A stretch of 64,000 bases of DNA from Actinomadura hibisca NBRC 15177. GTDB lineage: Bacteria; Actinomycetota; Actinomycetes; Streptosporangiales; Streptosporangiaceae. The translations under genes were made by a program, and so were the position numbers. Location of the stretch: NCBI RefSeq assembly GCF_001552635.1, contig NZ_BCRO01000026.1, positions 1 through 64,000 on the forward strand, written 5' to 3'. This document shows positions 17,461 through 25,746 of this stretch, one piece after another (positions within the stretch are counted from its first letter, which is position 1; each line of letters opens with the position of its first letter). The notes under the pieces are model-generated. The model saw nothing but the letters and a program-made list of their open reading frames with translations, searched no databases and was not told the origin of the DNA.

Positions 17461-18705
17461 ATGAGCATTCTCGTCCTGCACAAAAAGAATCTCAGCCGGC
17501 GGCGCCATCTCGCCCGAGCGCGGCAATACGCCCGAGAGAACGGCCAGCGCCTGCTGCTCATCATGAAAGACCCCACCTGGGAAAAGGAGTACGTCGACCA
17601 GGTGGTGGTCGCCGACACCTCCAGCATCGACGACACCCTCGCCGCCGCGCGCGGCCTGGCCGAGCCGGTGGACGCGGTGCTGACCTTCGCCGAGGCCCCC
17701 GTCCCGGCGGTCGCGCGGGTCGCCGCCGACCTCGGCCTGCCGGCCGTGCCCGAGCGCACCGCCTTCCTGGCCCGCGACAAGCACGCCATGCGCACCGCCG
17801 TCGGCGACCGCGCGGGCCAGCCCAGGTTCGCGCTGGCCCGGGACCTGGCGGAGGCCCGCCGCGCGGCGGCCGGGATCGGCTACCCGATGATCCTCAAGCC
17901 GATCATCGGCACCGGCAGCATGTACGTGCGCAGCGTCGCCGGCGACGCCGAGCTGGAGCACCACTTCGAGACGGTGCGGCGCGGCTCCTGGGACAGCCTC
18001 GACTACGACCCGCTGCACGCCCGCGCGCGCGAGGAGTACGGCGGCGCGCTGCTGCTGGAGGAGTTCGTCCCGGGCACCGAGATCAGCGTCGAGTCGGTGG
18101 TGTCGGGCGGCCGCACCACCTGCTTCGCCATCCACGACAAGCCGCTGCCGACCGGGCCGACCTTCGAGGAGGTCTACGCCTGCACCCCCACCCGGCTGCC
18201 GCGCGCGACCGTCGAACGGCTCTACGCCGCGACGGCCGAGGTGCATCGGGCGATGGGCATCGAGACCGGCGTCACGCACGTGGAGTTCCGGCTGCGCGGC
18301 GACGAGCCGGTGCTGCTGGAGGCGGCGGCGCGCATGGGCGGCGGACCCATCTACCGGTCGGCGCAGCTCAGCACCGGCGTGGACATGGTCGAGGCCGCGC
18401 TCGACCTGGCGCTCGGCCGCGAACCGGCCGTCGCGCCCCGCCCCGACCCGGTGGCCGTCGGCTTCCGCAACATCTTCCCCGACCGCGCCGGGACGCTCGC
18501 CGCCGTGCACGGAGTGGCGGAGGCGAAAGCCGATCCGCGCATCGACGAAATCGAGATCTACAAGCGGATCGGCGAATACCTGAAGGTGCCCCCGCAGACC
18601 TTCCAGGGGCACGGACATCTGATTTTCACGGCCGAATCGACCGGCCGTCTCGACGAGGTCTTCGAGGAATTCCGCAGGCTCGTCCGGCTGGAGGTCGCCG
18701 ATTAA
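17461..18705 (+). CDS. ATP-grasp ligase 1
   Basis: A 414-aa ATP-grasp protein with the carbamoyl-phosphate-synthase-like fold used by amino-acid and dipeptide ligases. The ATP-binding lysine region is GYPMILKPIIGTGS, the adenine/ribose hinge is LLLEEFVPGTEISVE, and the Mg-binding loop is VEFRLRGDEPVLLEAAARMGGG. AGGAAGG precedes the ATG by about 9 bases. It probably activates a carboxylate as acyl phosphate and joins it to an amine. With the second ATP-grasp at 19713 it suggests two successive amide bonds, or one for assembly and one for protection. The substrates cannot be read. Confidence 0.85.
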   Translation: MSILVLHKKNLSRRRHLARARQYARENGQRLLLIMKDPTWEKEYVDQVVVADTSSIDDTLAAARGLAEPVDAVLTFAEAPVPAVARVAADLGLPAVPERTAFLARDKHAMRTAVGDRAGQPRFALARDLAEARRAAAGIGYPMILKPIIGTGSMYVRSVAGDAELEHHFETVRRGSWDSLDYDPLHARAREEYGGALLLEEFVPGTEISVESVVSGGRTTCFAIHDKPLPTGPTFEEVYACTPTRLPRATVERLYAATAEVHRAMGIETGVTHVEFRLRGDEPVLLEAAARMGGGPIYRSAQLSTGVDMVEAALDLALGREPAVAPRPDPVAVGFRNIFPDRAGTLAAVHGVAEAKADPRIDEIEIYKRIGEYLKVPPQTFQGHGHLIFTAESTGRLDEVFEEFRRLVRLEVAD

Positions 18706-18735
18706 CCGGGCGGGAGCGCCCGAGGGAGAGTGACC

Positions 18736-19698
18736 ATGAAAGACCATATGCGTTCCGTCCACCGCCACGTGGACGACGAGACGCGCGACCTGCTGAAGAA
18801 GGAGATCGAGGAAAGGGTCGCCGACAGCGCGCTCGACCCCGACCGCGACACCGAGATCCTGGCCCGCATCGGCGCGTGGGCGCTGCGCCGCACGTTGCCG
18901 TCCGAGGCGCTGGGCGCACTGGAGGGCTTCGCCGCCTCCGGCAACCACGCGCTGCTGCTGGACAACCTGCCGCAGCCGGACGCGCCGCCGACGCCGGTGC
19001 ACGGATTCGCCGACGAGGAACGGCTGCCGGTCCTGAACGCCCTGCACTTCGGGCTGATCCGGCTGCTCGGCCTCACCCCGTACGCGGTGGGCTACGAGAA
19101 CCGGGGACGCCTCATCCGCAACGTCGTGCCGAACCCCGAGGCCGCCGGGACCGCCAGCTCGTGGGGCGCGGACTCGGAGTTCTTCTGGCACACCGACAAC
19201 CCCCACCTGCCGTTCGGCGGCCCCGGCGTCAACCCCCGCCTGTACGTCCCGCGCTACCTGACCTTCTGCGTCGGCCGCAACCACGAGCAGGTGCCGACCG
19301 AGCTGATGGCGCTGGAGACCGCGCTCGACCACGTCCCCGACGACACGCTGCGCGTGCTCGCCGAACCGCGCTTCGAGGTGGCCGCGCCCGACTCCAACGA
19401 CCTGGCCGACGACGGCAACCGCCGCGTCTACGGCCGCACCCCCGTCCTGGAACCCGACCGCGACGACGGACCCCGCGTCCGCTACGACCGCGGCACGACC
19501 CGGGCCCGCGACCGGGCCGCCGCCGAGGCGCTCGACGCGTGGGCCGACGCGCTCACCGCCGCCCCCTGCTGGCGGCCCGTACTGCGACCGGGCCACTTCC
19601 TGGTCTTCGACAACTACCGCGTCGTGCACCGCCGAGGTGCCTTCGAACCGGCGCCCGACCACGAAGCCCGGTGGTTGCGCCGGTGCTACGCCAGCTAG
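18736..19698 (+). CDS. Fe(II)/2-oxoglutarate dioxygenase (clavaminate-synthase-like)
   Basis: A 320-aa TauD/clavaminate-synthase-like oxygenase. The facial triad is visible as His152-x-Asp154 (FFWHTDNPHL) and His298 (NYRVVHRRG), with the 2-oxoglutarate arginine in EARWLRR (312 or 315). The segment LTFCVGRNHEQVPTEL after the HxD resembles the VioC/AsnO/CAS amino-acid hydroxylases, though those use HxE. The ATG at 18736 is preferred over the GTG at 18730 because GAGGGAGAG then has normal spacing. It likely hydroxylates, desaturates or cyclises a free or ligated amino acid. It lies between the two ATP-grasp genes. Confidence 0.85.
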   Translation: MKDHMRSVHRHVDDETRDLLKKEIEERVADSALDPDRDTEILARIGAWALRRTLPSEALGALEGFAASGNHALLLDNLPQPDAPPTPVHGFADEERLPVLNALHFGLIRLLGLTPYAVGYENRGRLIRNVVPNPEAAGTASSWGADSEFFWHTDNPHLPFGGPGVNPRLYVPRYLTFCVGRNHEQVPTELMALETALDHVPDDTLRVLAEPRFEVAAPDSNDLADDGNRRVYGRTPVLEPDRDDGPRVRYDRGTTRARDRAAAEALDAWADALTAAPCWRPVLRPGHFLVFDNYRVVHRRGAFEPAPDHEARWLRRCYAS

Positions 19699-19712
19699 CA
19701 GAGGAGAAAGAC

Positions 19713-20969
19713 ATGTACCGAGTGGCGGTCATCGGAGGACAGCCCCATGCCGTGGCGGCGGCGAAGGAACTCGGCGTCGAGGTGGTCCTCGTGCACGAGG
19801 AGGGCAAGTACGAGGAGGAGTTCGCCGACTACTGCGAACGCATCGTCCACGCGCCCATCACCGACAGCCGGGCGCTGCTGGAGGCGCTCGCCCCGCTGCA
19901 CCGCGAGCGCCCGTTCGACCGGGTGCTCACCACCAGCGAGGACGGCGCGGTCGCGACCAGCGAACTGTGCGAGATGCTCGGCCTGCCCGGCACGAGCCCG
20001 GAGACGTCGCGCATCGTCAAGGACAAGGCGGCGATGCGCAAACGCCTCGCCGAACACGACCTCAGCCCGGTGCGGCACCGCCTGGTGCACAGTGCCGACG
20101 ACCTGGCCGACTTCCTCTACACCGTGAACGGCCGCATCGTCGTCAAGCCGGTGGACGGCGTCGCCAGCATCCAGATCCACGTGGCCGACACCGTCGAGGA
20201 CGCCATGACCGCCTGGAAGCGGCTCCGCGAGGCCGGGCACGACGCGGCGCTGGCCGAGGAGTTCCTGGAGGGCCCGGTCGTCAGCGTCGACACCTTCTCC
20301 TACCGGGGCCGCCACCTCGCGATCGGCATGTCCGAGTACCGGATGAACGAGTACTTCGCCGAGTGGGAGGTCAGCACGCCGAGCCGCGTCTCGGTCCCGT
20401 ACCGCGACGAGCTGCGCCGCATGACCTACGCGCTGCTCGACGCGCTCGGCCTGAAGGACGGCCCCGCGCACAGCGAGTTCATCCTGACCCCCGAGGGACC
20501 GCGCGTCCTGGAGACCCACAATCGACTGGCGGGCAGCGGCGCGCCCGAGCTGGTCCGCCGGGTGTCGAGCCTCAGCCTGTCGCGCATGTTCCTGTCGGTC
20601 ACCCTCGGCATCGAGGAGCTGCCGGCCGAACCGCCGGAGTGGACGAGCGGCGCGGCCATCCGCTTCTTCGTACCGCCGCCCGGGAAGATCACCGCGATCG
20701 AGGGCGTGGACTCCCTGGCCGAACTGGGCGCGACGGTCGTCGAGGTGCCGCCGGGCGTGACGCTGCCGAACATCGTCCCCTACATCAACCGGCTCACCGG
20801 CGCGGAGCTGGGCGTCGTCATCGGCAAGGGCGTCGGCGACGAGGTGCGCGAGCTGCGCTCGGTGGCCGACTGCGTCAACGGCTACGTCATCGCCTCCGGC
20901 AAGGACGCCGACGACGCGGTGGCCAGGGGAGACGAGGTCGTGCGCCGCATCCGGATGGAGACACGATGA
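19713..20969 (+). CDS. ATP-grasp ligase 2
   Basis: A 418-aa ATP-grasp ligase, only distantly similar to the first. Visible elements are the N-terminal Rossmann-like start VAVIGGQPHAVAAA, the ATP-lysine segment NGRIVVKPVDG, the hinge LAEEFLEGPVVSVDTF, and the metal loop SEFILTPEGPRVLETHNRLAGSG. The C-terminal 100 residues form the extra domain typical of L-amino-acid ligases. GAGGAGAAAG precedes the ATG. It overlaps the exporter start by 4 bp. It is likely to form the second amide bond of the product. Confidence 0.86.
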   Translation: MYRVAVIGGQPHAVAAAKELGVEVVLVHEEGKYEEEFADYCERIVHAPITDSRALLEALAPLHRERPFDRVLTTSEDGAVATSELCEMLGLPGTSPETSRIVKDKAAMRKRLAEHDLSPVRHRLVHSADDLADFLYTVNGRIVVKPVDGVASIQIHVADTVEDAMTAWKRLREAGHDAALAEEFLEGPVVSVDTFSYRGRHLAIGMSEYRMNEYFAEWEVSTPSRVSVPYRDELRRMTYALLDALGLKDGPAHSEFILTPEGPRVLETHNRLAGSGAPELVRRVSSLSLSRMFLSVTLGIEELPAEPPEWTSGAAIRFFVPPPGKITAIEGVDSLAELGATVVEVPPGVTLPNIVPYINRLTGAELGVVIGKGVGDEVRELRSVADCVNGYVIASGKDADDAVARGDEVVRRIRMETR

Positions 20970-22234
20970 CCACACGCGAGGCGACCACCACCGCCCCGAC
21001 CGAACCCGAAGCGTCAATCTTCCGCGACACCAACTACCGGTGGTTGTTCACCGCGGCCCTGGTCAGCAAGATCGGCGCGCAGGTCAGCTACATCGCGATC
21101 CCCCTCATCGCGGTGACGAAGCTGAACGCCACCGCGGGCCAGGTCGGCCTGCTCGGCGCGCTGAGCTTCGCGGCTTTCCTGCTGGTCGGCCTGCCCGCCG
21201 GGGTCTGGGTGGACCGCATGCGCCGCCGCCCCGTCATGATCGCCGCCCAGATCTCACGGGCCGCGCTCATGGCCACGGTCCCGATCGCGTGGGCCCTGGA
21301 CTCCCTCACCATCTACCAGCTGTACGCCGTCGTGCTGCTGAGCGGCGTCGGCACGGTCTTCGACGACGTCGCCGCGCAGAGCTACCTGCCGCACGTCGCC
21401 GGCCGCGACCGGCTCGTGGCCGCCAACACCGGCATGAGCAGCCTGAACGCGGGCAGCGAGGTGGCCGGGCGCAGCGTCGGCGGCTACCTGGTCGCGGCGG
21501 TCACCGCCGCCGGGGCCGTCATGGTGGACGTCGCCGGGTTCCTGCTGTCGGCGCTGATGTTGTTGCGCATCCGGCGTCCGGAGGCCAAGCCCGAACGCGC
21601 GACCGACCGCGACCTGCGCCGCGAGATGTGGGAGGGGCTGCGGTTCGTCCTCGGCCACCCCCTCCTGCGGCCGATCGCCTTCGCCGGGGCGCTCACCAAC
21701 TTCTCGTTCCAGGTCAACCTCGTGATCATGCCGATCGTCTTCGTGCGGCAGCTGGAGCTGTCGGAGACCGCGCTCGGCGCGTACCTGTCGCTCGGCGGCG
21801 TCGGCGTGCTCATGGGCGCGCTGCTCGCCCGGCGCATCGCGCACCGCGTCGGGCACGGCCGGATGCTCTGGATCGCGGGCGCCGCAGTGGCCCCGATCGC
21901 ACTGTTCGTCCCGCTGATCGACAACGGCCCGTGGTTGTTCGTCGCCGGGGCCGCGTGGCTGCTGGTGACCATGAAGGCGGGCATCGACAACGTCATCCAG
22001 GTCAGCTTCCGCCAGCGGGCGACACCCGACGCCATGCTCGGCCGGATGAACGCCACCATGCGCTTCCTGATGACCGGCGCCCTGGCGATTGGCGCCGCAG
22101 TCGGCGGCCTAGTGGCGCAACTAGCCGGCGCACGCGCCGCCCTGTGGGTGAGCGCGGCGGGCCTGGCCTGCATCTGGATGATCATCTATTTCTCACCGCT
22201 ACGCGGAATGCGCGACCTACCGGGAGAGCCGTAA
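20966..22234 (+). CDS. MFS exporter
   Basis: A 422-aa major facilitator with about 12 hydrophobic helices and the MFS-3/enterobactin-exporter look (DTNYRWLFTAALVSKIGAQVSY at the N-terminus, loop WVDRMRRRPVM after helix 2). It ends a run of coupled genes (ATGA overlap with ATP-grasp 2) and is the natural candidate to export the product and give self-resistance. Ligand specificity is not visible. Confidence 0.88.
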   Translation: MTTREATTTAPTEPEASIFRDTNYRWLFTAALVSKIGAQVSYIAIPLIAVTKLNATAGQVGLLGALSFAAFLLVGLPAGVWVDRMRRRPVMIAAQISRAALMATVPIAWALDSLTIYQLYAVVLLSGVGTVFDDVAAQSYLPHVAGRDRLVAANTGMSSLNAGSEVAGRSVGGYLVAAVTAAGAVMVDVAGFLLSALMLLRIRRPEAKPERATDRDLRREMWEGLRFVLGHPLLRPIAFAGALTNFSFQVNLVIMPIVFVRQLELSETALGAYLSLGGVGVLMGALLARRIAHRVGHGRMLWIAGAAVAPIALFVPLIDNGPWLFVAGAAWLLVTMKAGIDNVIQVSFRQRATPDAMLGRMNATMRFLMTGALAIGAAVGGLVAQLAGARAALWVSAAGLACIWMIIYFSPLRGMRDLPGEP

Positions 22235-22268
22235 GCGAAAGGAGGACGCCGTCCGGTCGCCGAACCCC

Positions 22269-22568
22269 ATGACCGGCCCGAGCGGGACCGAACGGTTCGG
22301 CGAGTTCGGCGGCCGCTACGTGCTGGAGTCGCTGATACCGGCCTGCACAAAAGTGGAGACGGCATTCCGCGACGCGTGGACCGACCCGTCGTTCCGCCGC
22401 GACCTCGACACCCTGCTGCGGGTCTACGCGGGACGGCCGACCGCGCTCACCCCCGCCTGGCGGCTCTCGGTCGAACTCGGCGTCACCCTCTTCCTCAAAC
22501 GCGAGGACCTGGCGCACACCGGCTCCCACAAGATCAACAACGTGCTCGGCCAAGCGTTTACGCGGTGA
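22269..22568 (+). pseudogene. trpB: trpB 5' fragment
   Basis: The 99 codons match the N-terminus of tryptophan synthase beta: FGEFGGRYVLESLIP, then LFLKREDLAHTGSHKINNVLGQA with the PLP lysine at residue 88 (Lys87 in E. coli). Homology stops right after GQA; the frame ends four codons later (stop at 22566-22568). The next bases continue, one frame over, as the C-terminal part of trpA. Some 300 TrpB residues are missing, so it cannot be an active synthase. It starts 34 bp after the MFS stop, with AAAGGAGG upstream, so it was once the next cistron of the cluster. Confidence 0.88.
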
Positions 22569-22837
22569 GCCTGATGGGCACCACCGGCGAACGCTCCGAC
22601 CTGGCCGAAAGCGCCGCCGAACTCTGCACCACGATCAAATCAGCGACTGACCGCCCCACCCTGCTGGGCTTCGGCATCTCGACACCGGCTCACGCCGTCC
22701 GAGCAGCACAATGGGCCGACGGCGTGGTCATCGCCTCCGCCCTGATGCGCCGAGCCCTGGACGGCGCGTCCTCCGCCGACCTGGCCGCCGACATAGCCGC
22801 CATCCGCGAAGCCTTGGACGTCAGCCAAGCCAGGTGA
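22556..22837 (+). pseudogene. trpA: trpA 3' fragment
   Basis: From VYAVSLMGTTGERSDL onward the reading matches the C-terminal third of tryptophan synthase alpha (canonical VYLVSRxGVTG, then LLGFGISTPAHAV and GVVIASALM). The 5' part is absent. It joins the trpB fragment at about 22553-22556 in a different frame. Together the two are the ends of a trpB-trpA pair after an internal deletion of an estimated 1.4 kb. An assembly collapse is an alternative explanation. Confidence 0.85.
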
Positions 22838-22982
22838 GCATCCCCTCGCGCTCACGAGCAGCAGCCCGAAAGAACTGCCGGAACGGAGCAGACCCCGACC
22901 CGCCCCGGCGATCTCCCGCTCCCCGAAAACAACATCGACTGAGCACCCAGCCCGTCCGGGAAGCCGCGCCCGTAACGTCGGG

Positions 22983-23714
22983 TCACGCGCCGAGCCGTGC
23001 CCGGATGAGCCGGTCGAGCCGCCGCCATGCCGGGGACGAGGCGTTGACCGTGCCCTGGATGAGGGCGGGGATCTGGGACGCCGCATCCAACTCGGGCGGG
23101 TCGTCGGAGCCGTAGCGGGCCCGGGTCGCCTCGGCGATCCGGCGGGCGAGGTCGTCGAGGCGGGGATCGTCGGCGTCGAGGTCGTGCGCCCGGTCGTAGT
23201 CGAGGAACAGCGCCCGCAGGGCGGGGTCGGCCAGGATCTCGCGCTGGTCCTGGAACAGCACCGTCGCCTGGTCGGGATGGGTGGCGAACACCAAGATCCA
23301 CAGGTCGCGCTGCAGGTTCACCCACCGAGAGGTGAATCCCCAGCGCGCCAGTCGCTCCACGTGGGCGCCGACATCGGCGGGCAGCGGCGCAAGGTCCCCT
23401 GCGGCGAGCCGCCGCAACCGCTCCTGGGTCGCCTGCAGCCCGTGGATGCGGGCGGTGAGCCCGTCGTCGATCTCGCGCAGCGCCCGCCGGAACTCCTCGC
23501 CGGTCGCCGACCGCAACTCCCGGATGCGGGCCAGCGGGACACCGGCCTCGGCGAGCGTCCGGATCTTGATCAGGTCGATGGCGTCGCGCGCGCCGTAGCG
23601 CCGGTAACCCGACGCGTCGCGGCCGGGCTCGGGAAGCAGCCCCTTGTCGTGGTAGACGCGCACGGTCTTGATCGACACCCCGACGTGCCTCGCCAGTTGC
23701 CCGATGGTGAACAC
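22983..23714 (-). CDS. MerR-family regulator with effector domain
   Basis: The 243-aa MerR protein has its winged helix at residues 1-70 (TIGQLARHVGVSIKTVRVYHDKGLLPEP then GYRRYGARD), a coiled helix and a 130-residue C-terminal domain that I do not recognise. GTG at 23714 is chosen because the HTH then starts at residue 3; the frame extends upstream to 23972 without homology. A dyad at 23733-23755 lies just upstream, shared with a divergent small gene. Likely an autoregulated activator with a small-molecule ligand; no metal-binding cysteines are visible in the dimerisation loop. Confidence 0.87.
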   Translation of the reverse strand: MFTIGQLARHVGVSIKTVRVYHDKGLLPEPGRDASGYRRYGARDAIDLIKIRTLAEAGVPLARIRELRSATGEEFRRALREIDDGLTARIHGLQATQERLRRLAAGDLAPLPADVGAHVERLARWGFTSRWVNLQRDLWILVFATHPDQATVLFQDQREILADPALRALFLDYDRAHDLDADDPRLDDLARRIAEATRARYGSDDPPELDAASQIPALIQGTVNASSPAWRRLDRLIRARLGA

Positions 23715-23730
23715 GCAGCCATCGTCCCAC

Positions 23731-23755
23731 TTGACCTTTCCCCAGGGGCAGGGTC
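23731..23755. promoter_or_regulatory. MerR-type operator/promoter element
   Basis: TTGACC (23731-23736) overlaps an imperfect dyad GACC-N3-CCCC-A-GGGG-N3-GGTC (23733-23755). The layout resembles the copA promoter bound by CueR, a -35 followed by a dyad spacer, but the hexamer 19 bp downstream (GCACCA) is a poor -10. It sits between the divergent MerR gene and the small gene at 23769. Confidence 0.55.
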
Positions 23756-23768
23756 GCACCATGGCGTC

Positions 23769-24041
23769 ATGACGAACACCGACATCGACCGGGAGACCCT
23801 GCGCGCGCTGGCCGACGGGGGCAACGAGACCGCTCTGGACCGGCTCGCGGACCTCGCCGACGCGGCCGACGACGTCGAGGAACTCCGCGAATTGCTGGAC
23901 GAGGGCTCCGCACGCGCCGGTCTCCTGCTCACCCGGCGCGCGGTCGCGGCGGGCGACCTGCGCGAGCTGCAACGCATCTGCGACGCCGGATACGACGAAG
24001 CCGGGGACGAGCTGAACCGGCTGCTGGACACATCGACCTGA
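23769..24041 (+). CDS. Small acidic helical protein
   Basis: This 90-aa protein is strongly acidic and helix-rich, with short repeats like LADGGNETALDRLADLAD and EELRELLDEGSARAG, reminiscent of ankyrin/TPR-type helical pairs. No catalytic motif is visible. It is divergent from the MerR gene and starts 14 bp after the operator dyad, so it is probably the MerR target or at least shares its promoter region. I know no function for it. Confidence 0.6.
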   Translation: MTNTDIDRETLRALADGGNETALDRLADLADAADDVEELRELLDEGSARAGLLLTRRAVAAGDLRELQRICDAGYDEAGDELNRLLDTST

Positions 24042-24079
24042 GAGCCCGAACGGGCGTGGCGGGTGGGTGGTCTGCTCGG

Positions 24080-24766
24080 TCAGGCGGCGGGCGGCCTCGT
24101 CGCCCCACAGACGGACCGGCCGGCGTGGAGGACCTCCAACTCCCAGCCTCCCAACGGCTGGTTGTGCAGCCGCCAGTAGTGCTCGGCGATGTCGTCGGGA
24201 TCGAAAGCGGTACCGGGTGCGACGGGTCCGGCCACGGTGACGCTCGCGACGTGCACTCCCGACGCTCCGTACCGCTGATCCAACAACGTCACCAGCGTCC
24301 GCACCGAAGCCTTGCCGAGGGACAGGCTCAGATAATCAGGCTTGGGTTCCGGCATACCGCCGGTGACAAGGAACGAGCCACCATCCCGCGCGGCCATGGC
24401 GGGGATCAGGCGCGCGGCAACACTGTGCGCTCCGACGACGTTCACCGCATAGGCGTCCAGCAACCCGCGCGCCGACAACCCTTCGGTCGTATCGGAACGG
24501 ATCAACGCGGCGTTGTAGACCACGACCTCGGGCGGCCCCAACTCATCGACCACCTGATCAAGGGCAATCCGCAGCGCAACCTCGTCAGTGACATCGGCAA
24601 TGGCGCTGACAATCCGCACACCACTGGACGCGACGACCTCAGCAACGGCATCCAGACCTGCCCGACTACGAGCCACCAACGCGACCGGCAACCCCTCACG
24701 AGCAAAACGAAGCGCCACGGCCTGCCCGATGCCGGGCCCGGCACCGACGATCACGACTCCCGACAT
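24080..24766 (-). CDS. SDR-fold protein lacking the catalytic tyrosine
   Basis: A 228-aa Rossmann protein with an SDR-type cofactor motif (VVIVGAGPGIGQAVALRF) and the YNAA element in place of NNAG. The catalytic site is abnormal: at the YxxxK position the sequence is LSLGK, with Leu for Tyr, and the preceding segment is VTGGMPEP, with no Ser in the usual place. It may bind NAD(P) without classical SDR catalysis, or use another residue. Its promoter is a textbook MerR type (24801-24831), so it is controlled by the divergent MerR protein. Confidence 0.85.
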   Translation of the reverse strand: MSGVVIVGAGPGIGQAVALRFAREGLPVALVARSRAGLDAVAEVVASSGVRIVSAIADVTDEVALRIALDQVVDELGPPEVVVYNAALIRSDTTEGLSARGLLDAYAVNVVGAHSVAARLIPAMAARDGGSFLVTGGMPEPKPDYLSLSLGKASVRTLVTLLDQRYGASGVHVASVTVAGPVAPGTAFDPDDIAEHYWRLHNQPLGGWELEVLHAGRSVCGATRPPAA

Positions 24767-24800
24767 ATCCGCCTTCCCTCCTCGATCGGCGATATTGGAA

Positions 24801-24831
24801 AGCTAAGGCGTCACATCGATGTGAGGGTCAA
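24801..24831 (-). promoter_or_regulatory. MerR-regulated promoter with 19-bp spacer
   Basis: On the - strand TTGACC (24831-24826) and TTAGCT (24806-24801) are separated by exactly 19 bp, the overlong spacer typical of MerR-activated promoters. The spacer holds a perfect 14-bp palindrome TCACATCGATGTGA (24811-24824). It drives the SDR-fold gene (ATG at 24766) and lies 15 bp before the divergent MerR ATG. Confidence 0.85.
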
Positions 24832-24845
24832 GCCCGGGGAGCGAC

Positions 24846-25214
24846 ATGCGGATCGGCGACCTGGCGGAGGCGACCGGCGTGAACCGGCGCTTGTTGCGCT
24901 ACTACGAGGAGCAGGGACTGCTGCACCCCACGCGGACGGCCAACGGCTATCGCCGGTACGCGCCGTCGGACGTGGCGGCGGTGCGTCACGTCCGCGCCCT
25001 GCTGGCGGCGGGTCTGCCCACGGCCGTCATCGCCCGCATCCTGCACTGCATGCACGACGGCACCGACGGCCCGGCGCCGCCCGCCTGCCCGACCATGATC
25101 ACCGAACTGCGCCAGGAACGCGGCCGCATCATCGAGATGATCGGTCGGCTCCAGACCTCCCGGCAAGCCCTGGACGCCCTGCTGACCGCCGCCGAAACGC
25201 CGGACGGATCATAG
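24846..25214 (+). CDS. MerR-family regulator
   Basis: A 122-aa MerR protein: HTH at residues 1-70 (MRIGDLAEATGVNRRLLRYYEEQGLLHPTR, cut here by its second wing GYRRYAPSD) and a short C-terminal dimerisation helix. A Cys-rich stretch, HCMHDGTDGPAPPACPT, lies before the long helix and could bind a metal or thiol-reactive ligand; that is inference. It is divergent from the SDR-fold gene and shares the 19-bp-spacer promoter region, so it most likely activates that gene. GGGGAGCGAC precedes the ATG. Confidence 0.88.
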   Translation: MRIGDLAEATGVNRRLLRYYEEQGLLHPTRTANGYRRYAPSDVAAVRHVRALLAAGLPTAVIARILHCMHDGTDGPAPPACPTMITELRQERGRIIEMIGRLQTSRQALDALLTAAETPDGS

Positions 25215-25250
25215 AATGACCTGCCCGAATGACAGCTGAAGGAGAGGAAA

Positions 25251-25700
25251 GTGCTCTTCTCCGGCTCCGAGACCGGCTGGTAGCTGATCGCCGCCGCGGC
25301 GACGGTGTTCTCCATGGCCACGATGTCTTCGTTGATCGCCGGAGCGAAGATCCCCGAAGCGGCGCGCAGCGCACTGGGACTGCACGGCAGGCAGGCCAAG
25401 CGGGTGTTCTACCGCCTGACGCCGGTGGCCGTCCTCATCGTCCTGGGGCTGTACCTGCTCCAGCCCGGCCCGGCAGCCCCGATCCTCTTCCTGTACAGCA
25501 CCACGTTCGCCGCCATCCCGATCGCGATCTTCCCGGTCCGCAACCGGATGCTCCGTCTCTACTTCGCCCAGCAGCGCAACCCCGACGCCGAGAACAAGAC
25601 CGACTGGCTCTCCACCGTCTGGATCTGCGGCTTCCTGTCACTGGTCATCCTGGCGGCCGTGGCCGCGTTGCTGACGACACCCGCGGGCATGCAGCACTGA
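25251..25700 (+). pseudogene. Small membrane protein gene with in-frame TAG
   Basis: A GTG at 25251 with a good ribosome site (AAGGAGAGG) opens a frame that reads LFSGSETGW, hits TAG at 25281-25283 (codon 11), then continues LIAAAATVFSMATMSSLIAGAK without another stop to 25700. The part after the stop encodes three hydrophobic segments. The natural start therefore appears to be followed by a nonsense mutation (CAG to TAG would explain it). Initiation could instead occur at the GTG at 25305 or ATG at 25317 (131 or 127 aa), but neither has a ribosome site. The function is unknown; a small integral membrane protein. Confidence 0.65.
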
Positions 25701-25746
25701 CCCCCGCCCTCACCACGCACCGGCAAAGGGTGCCGTTGAGTCGCTT

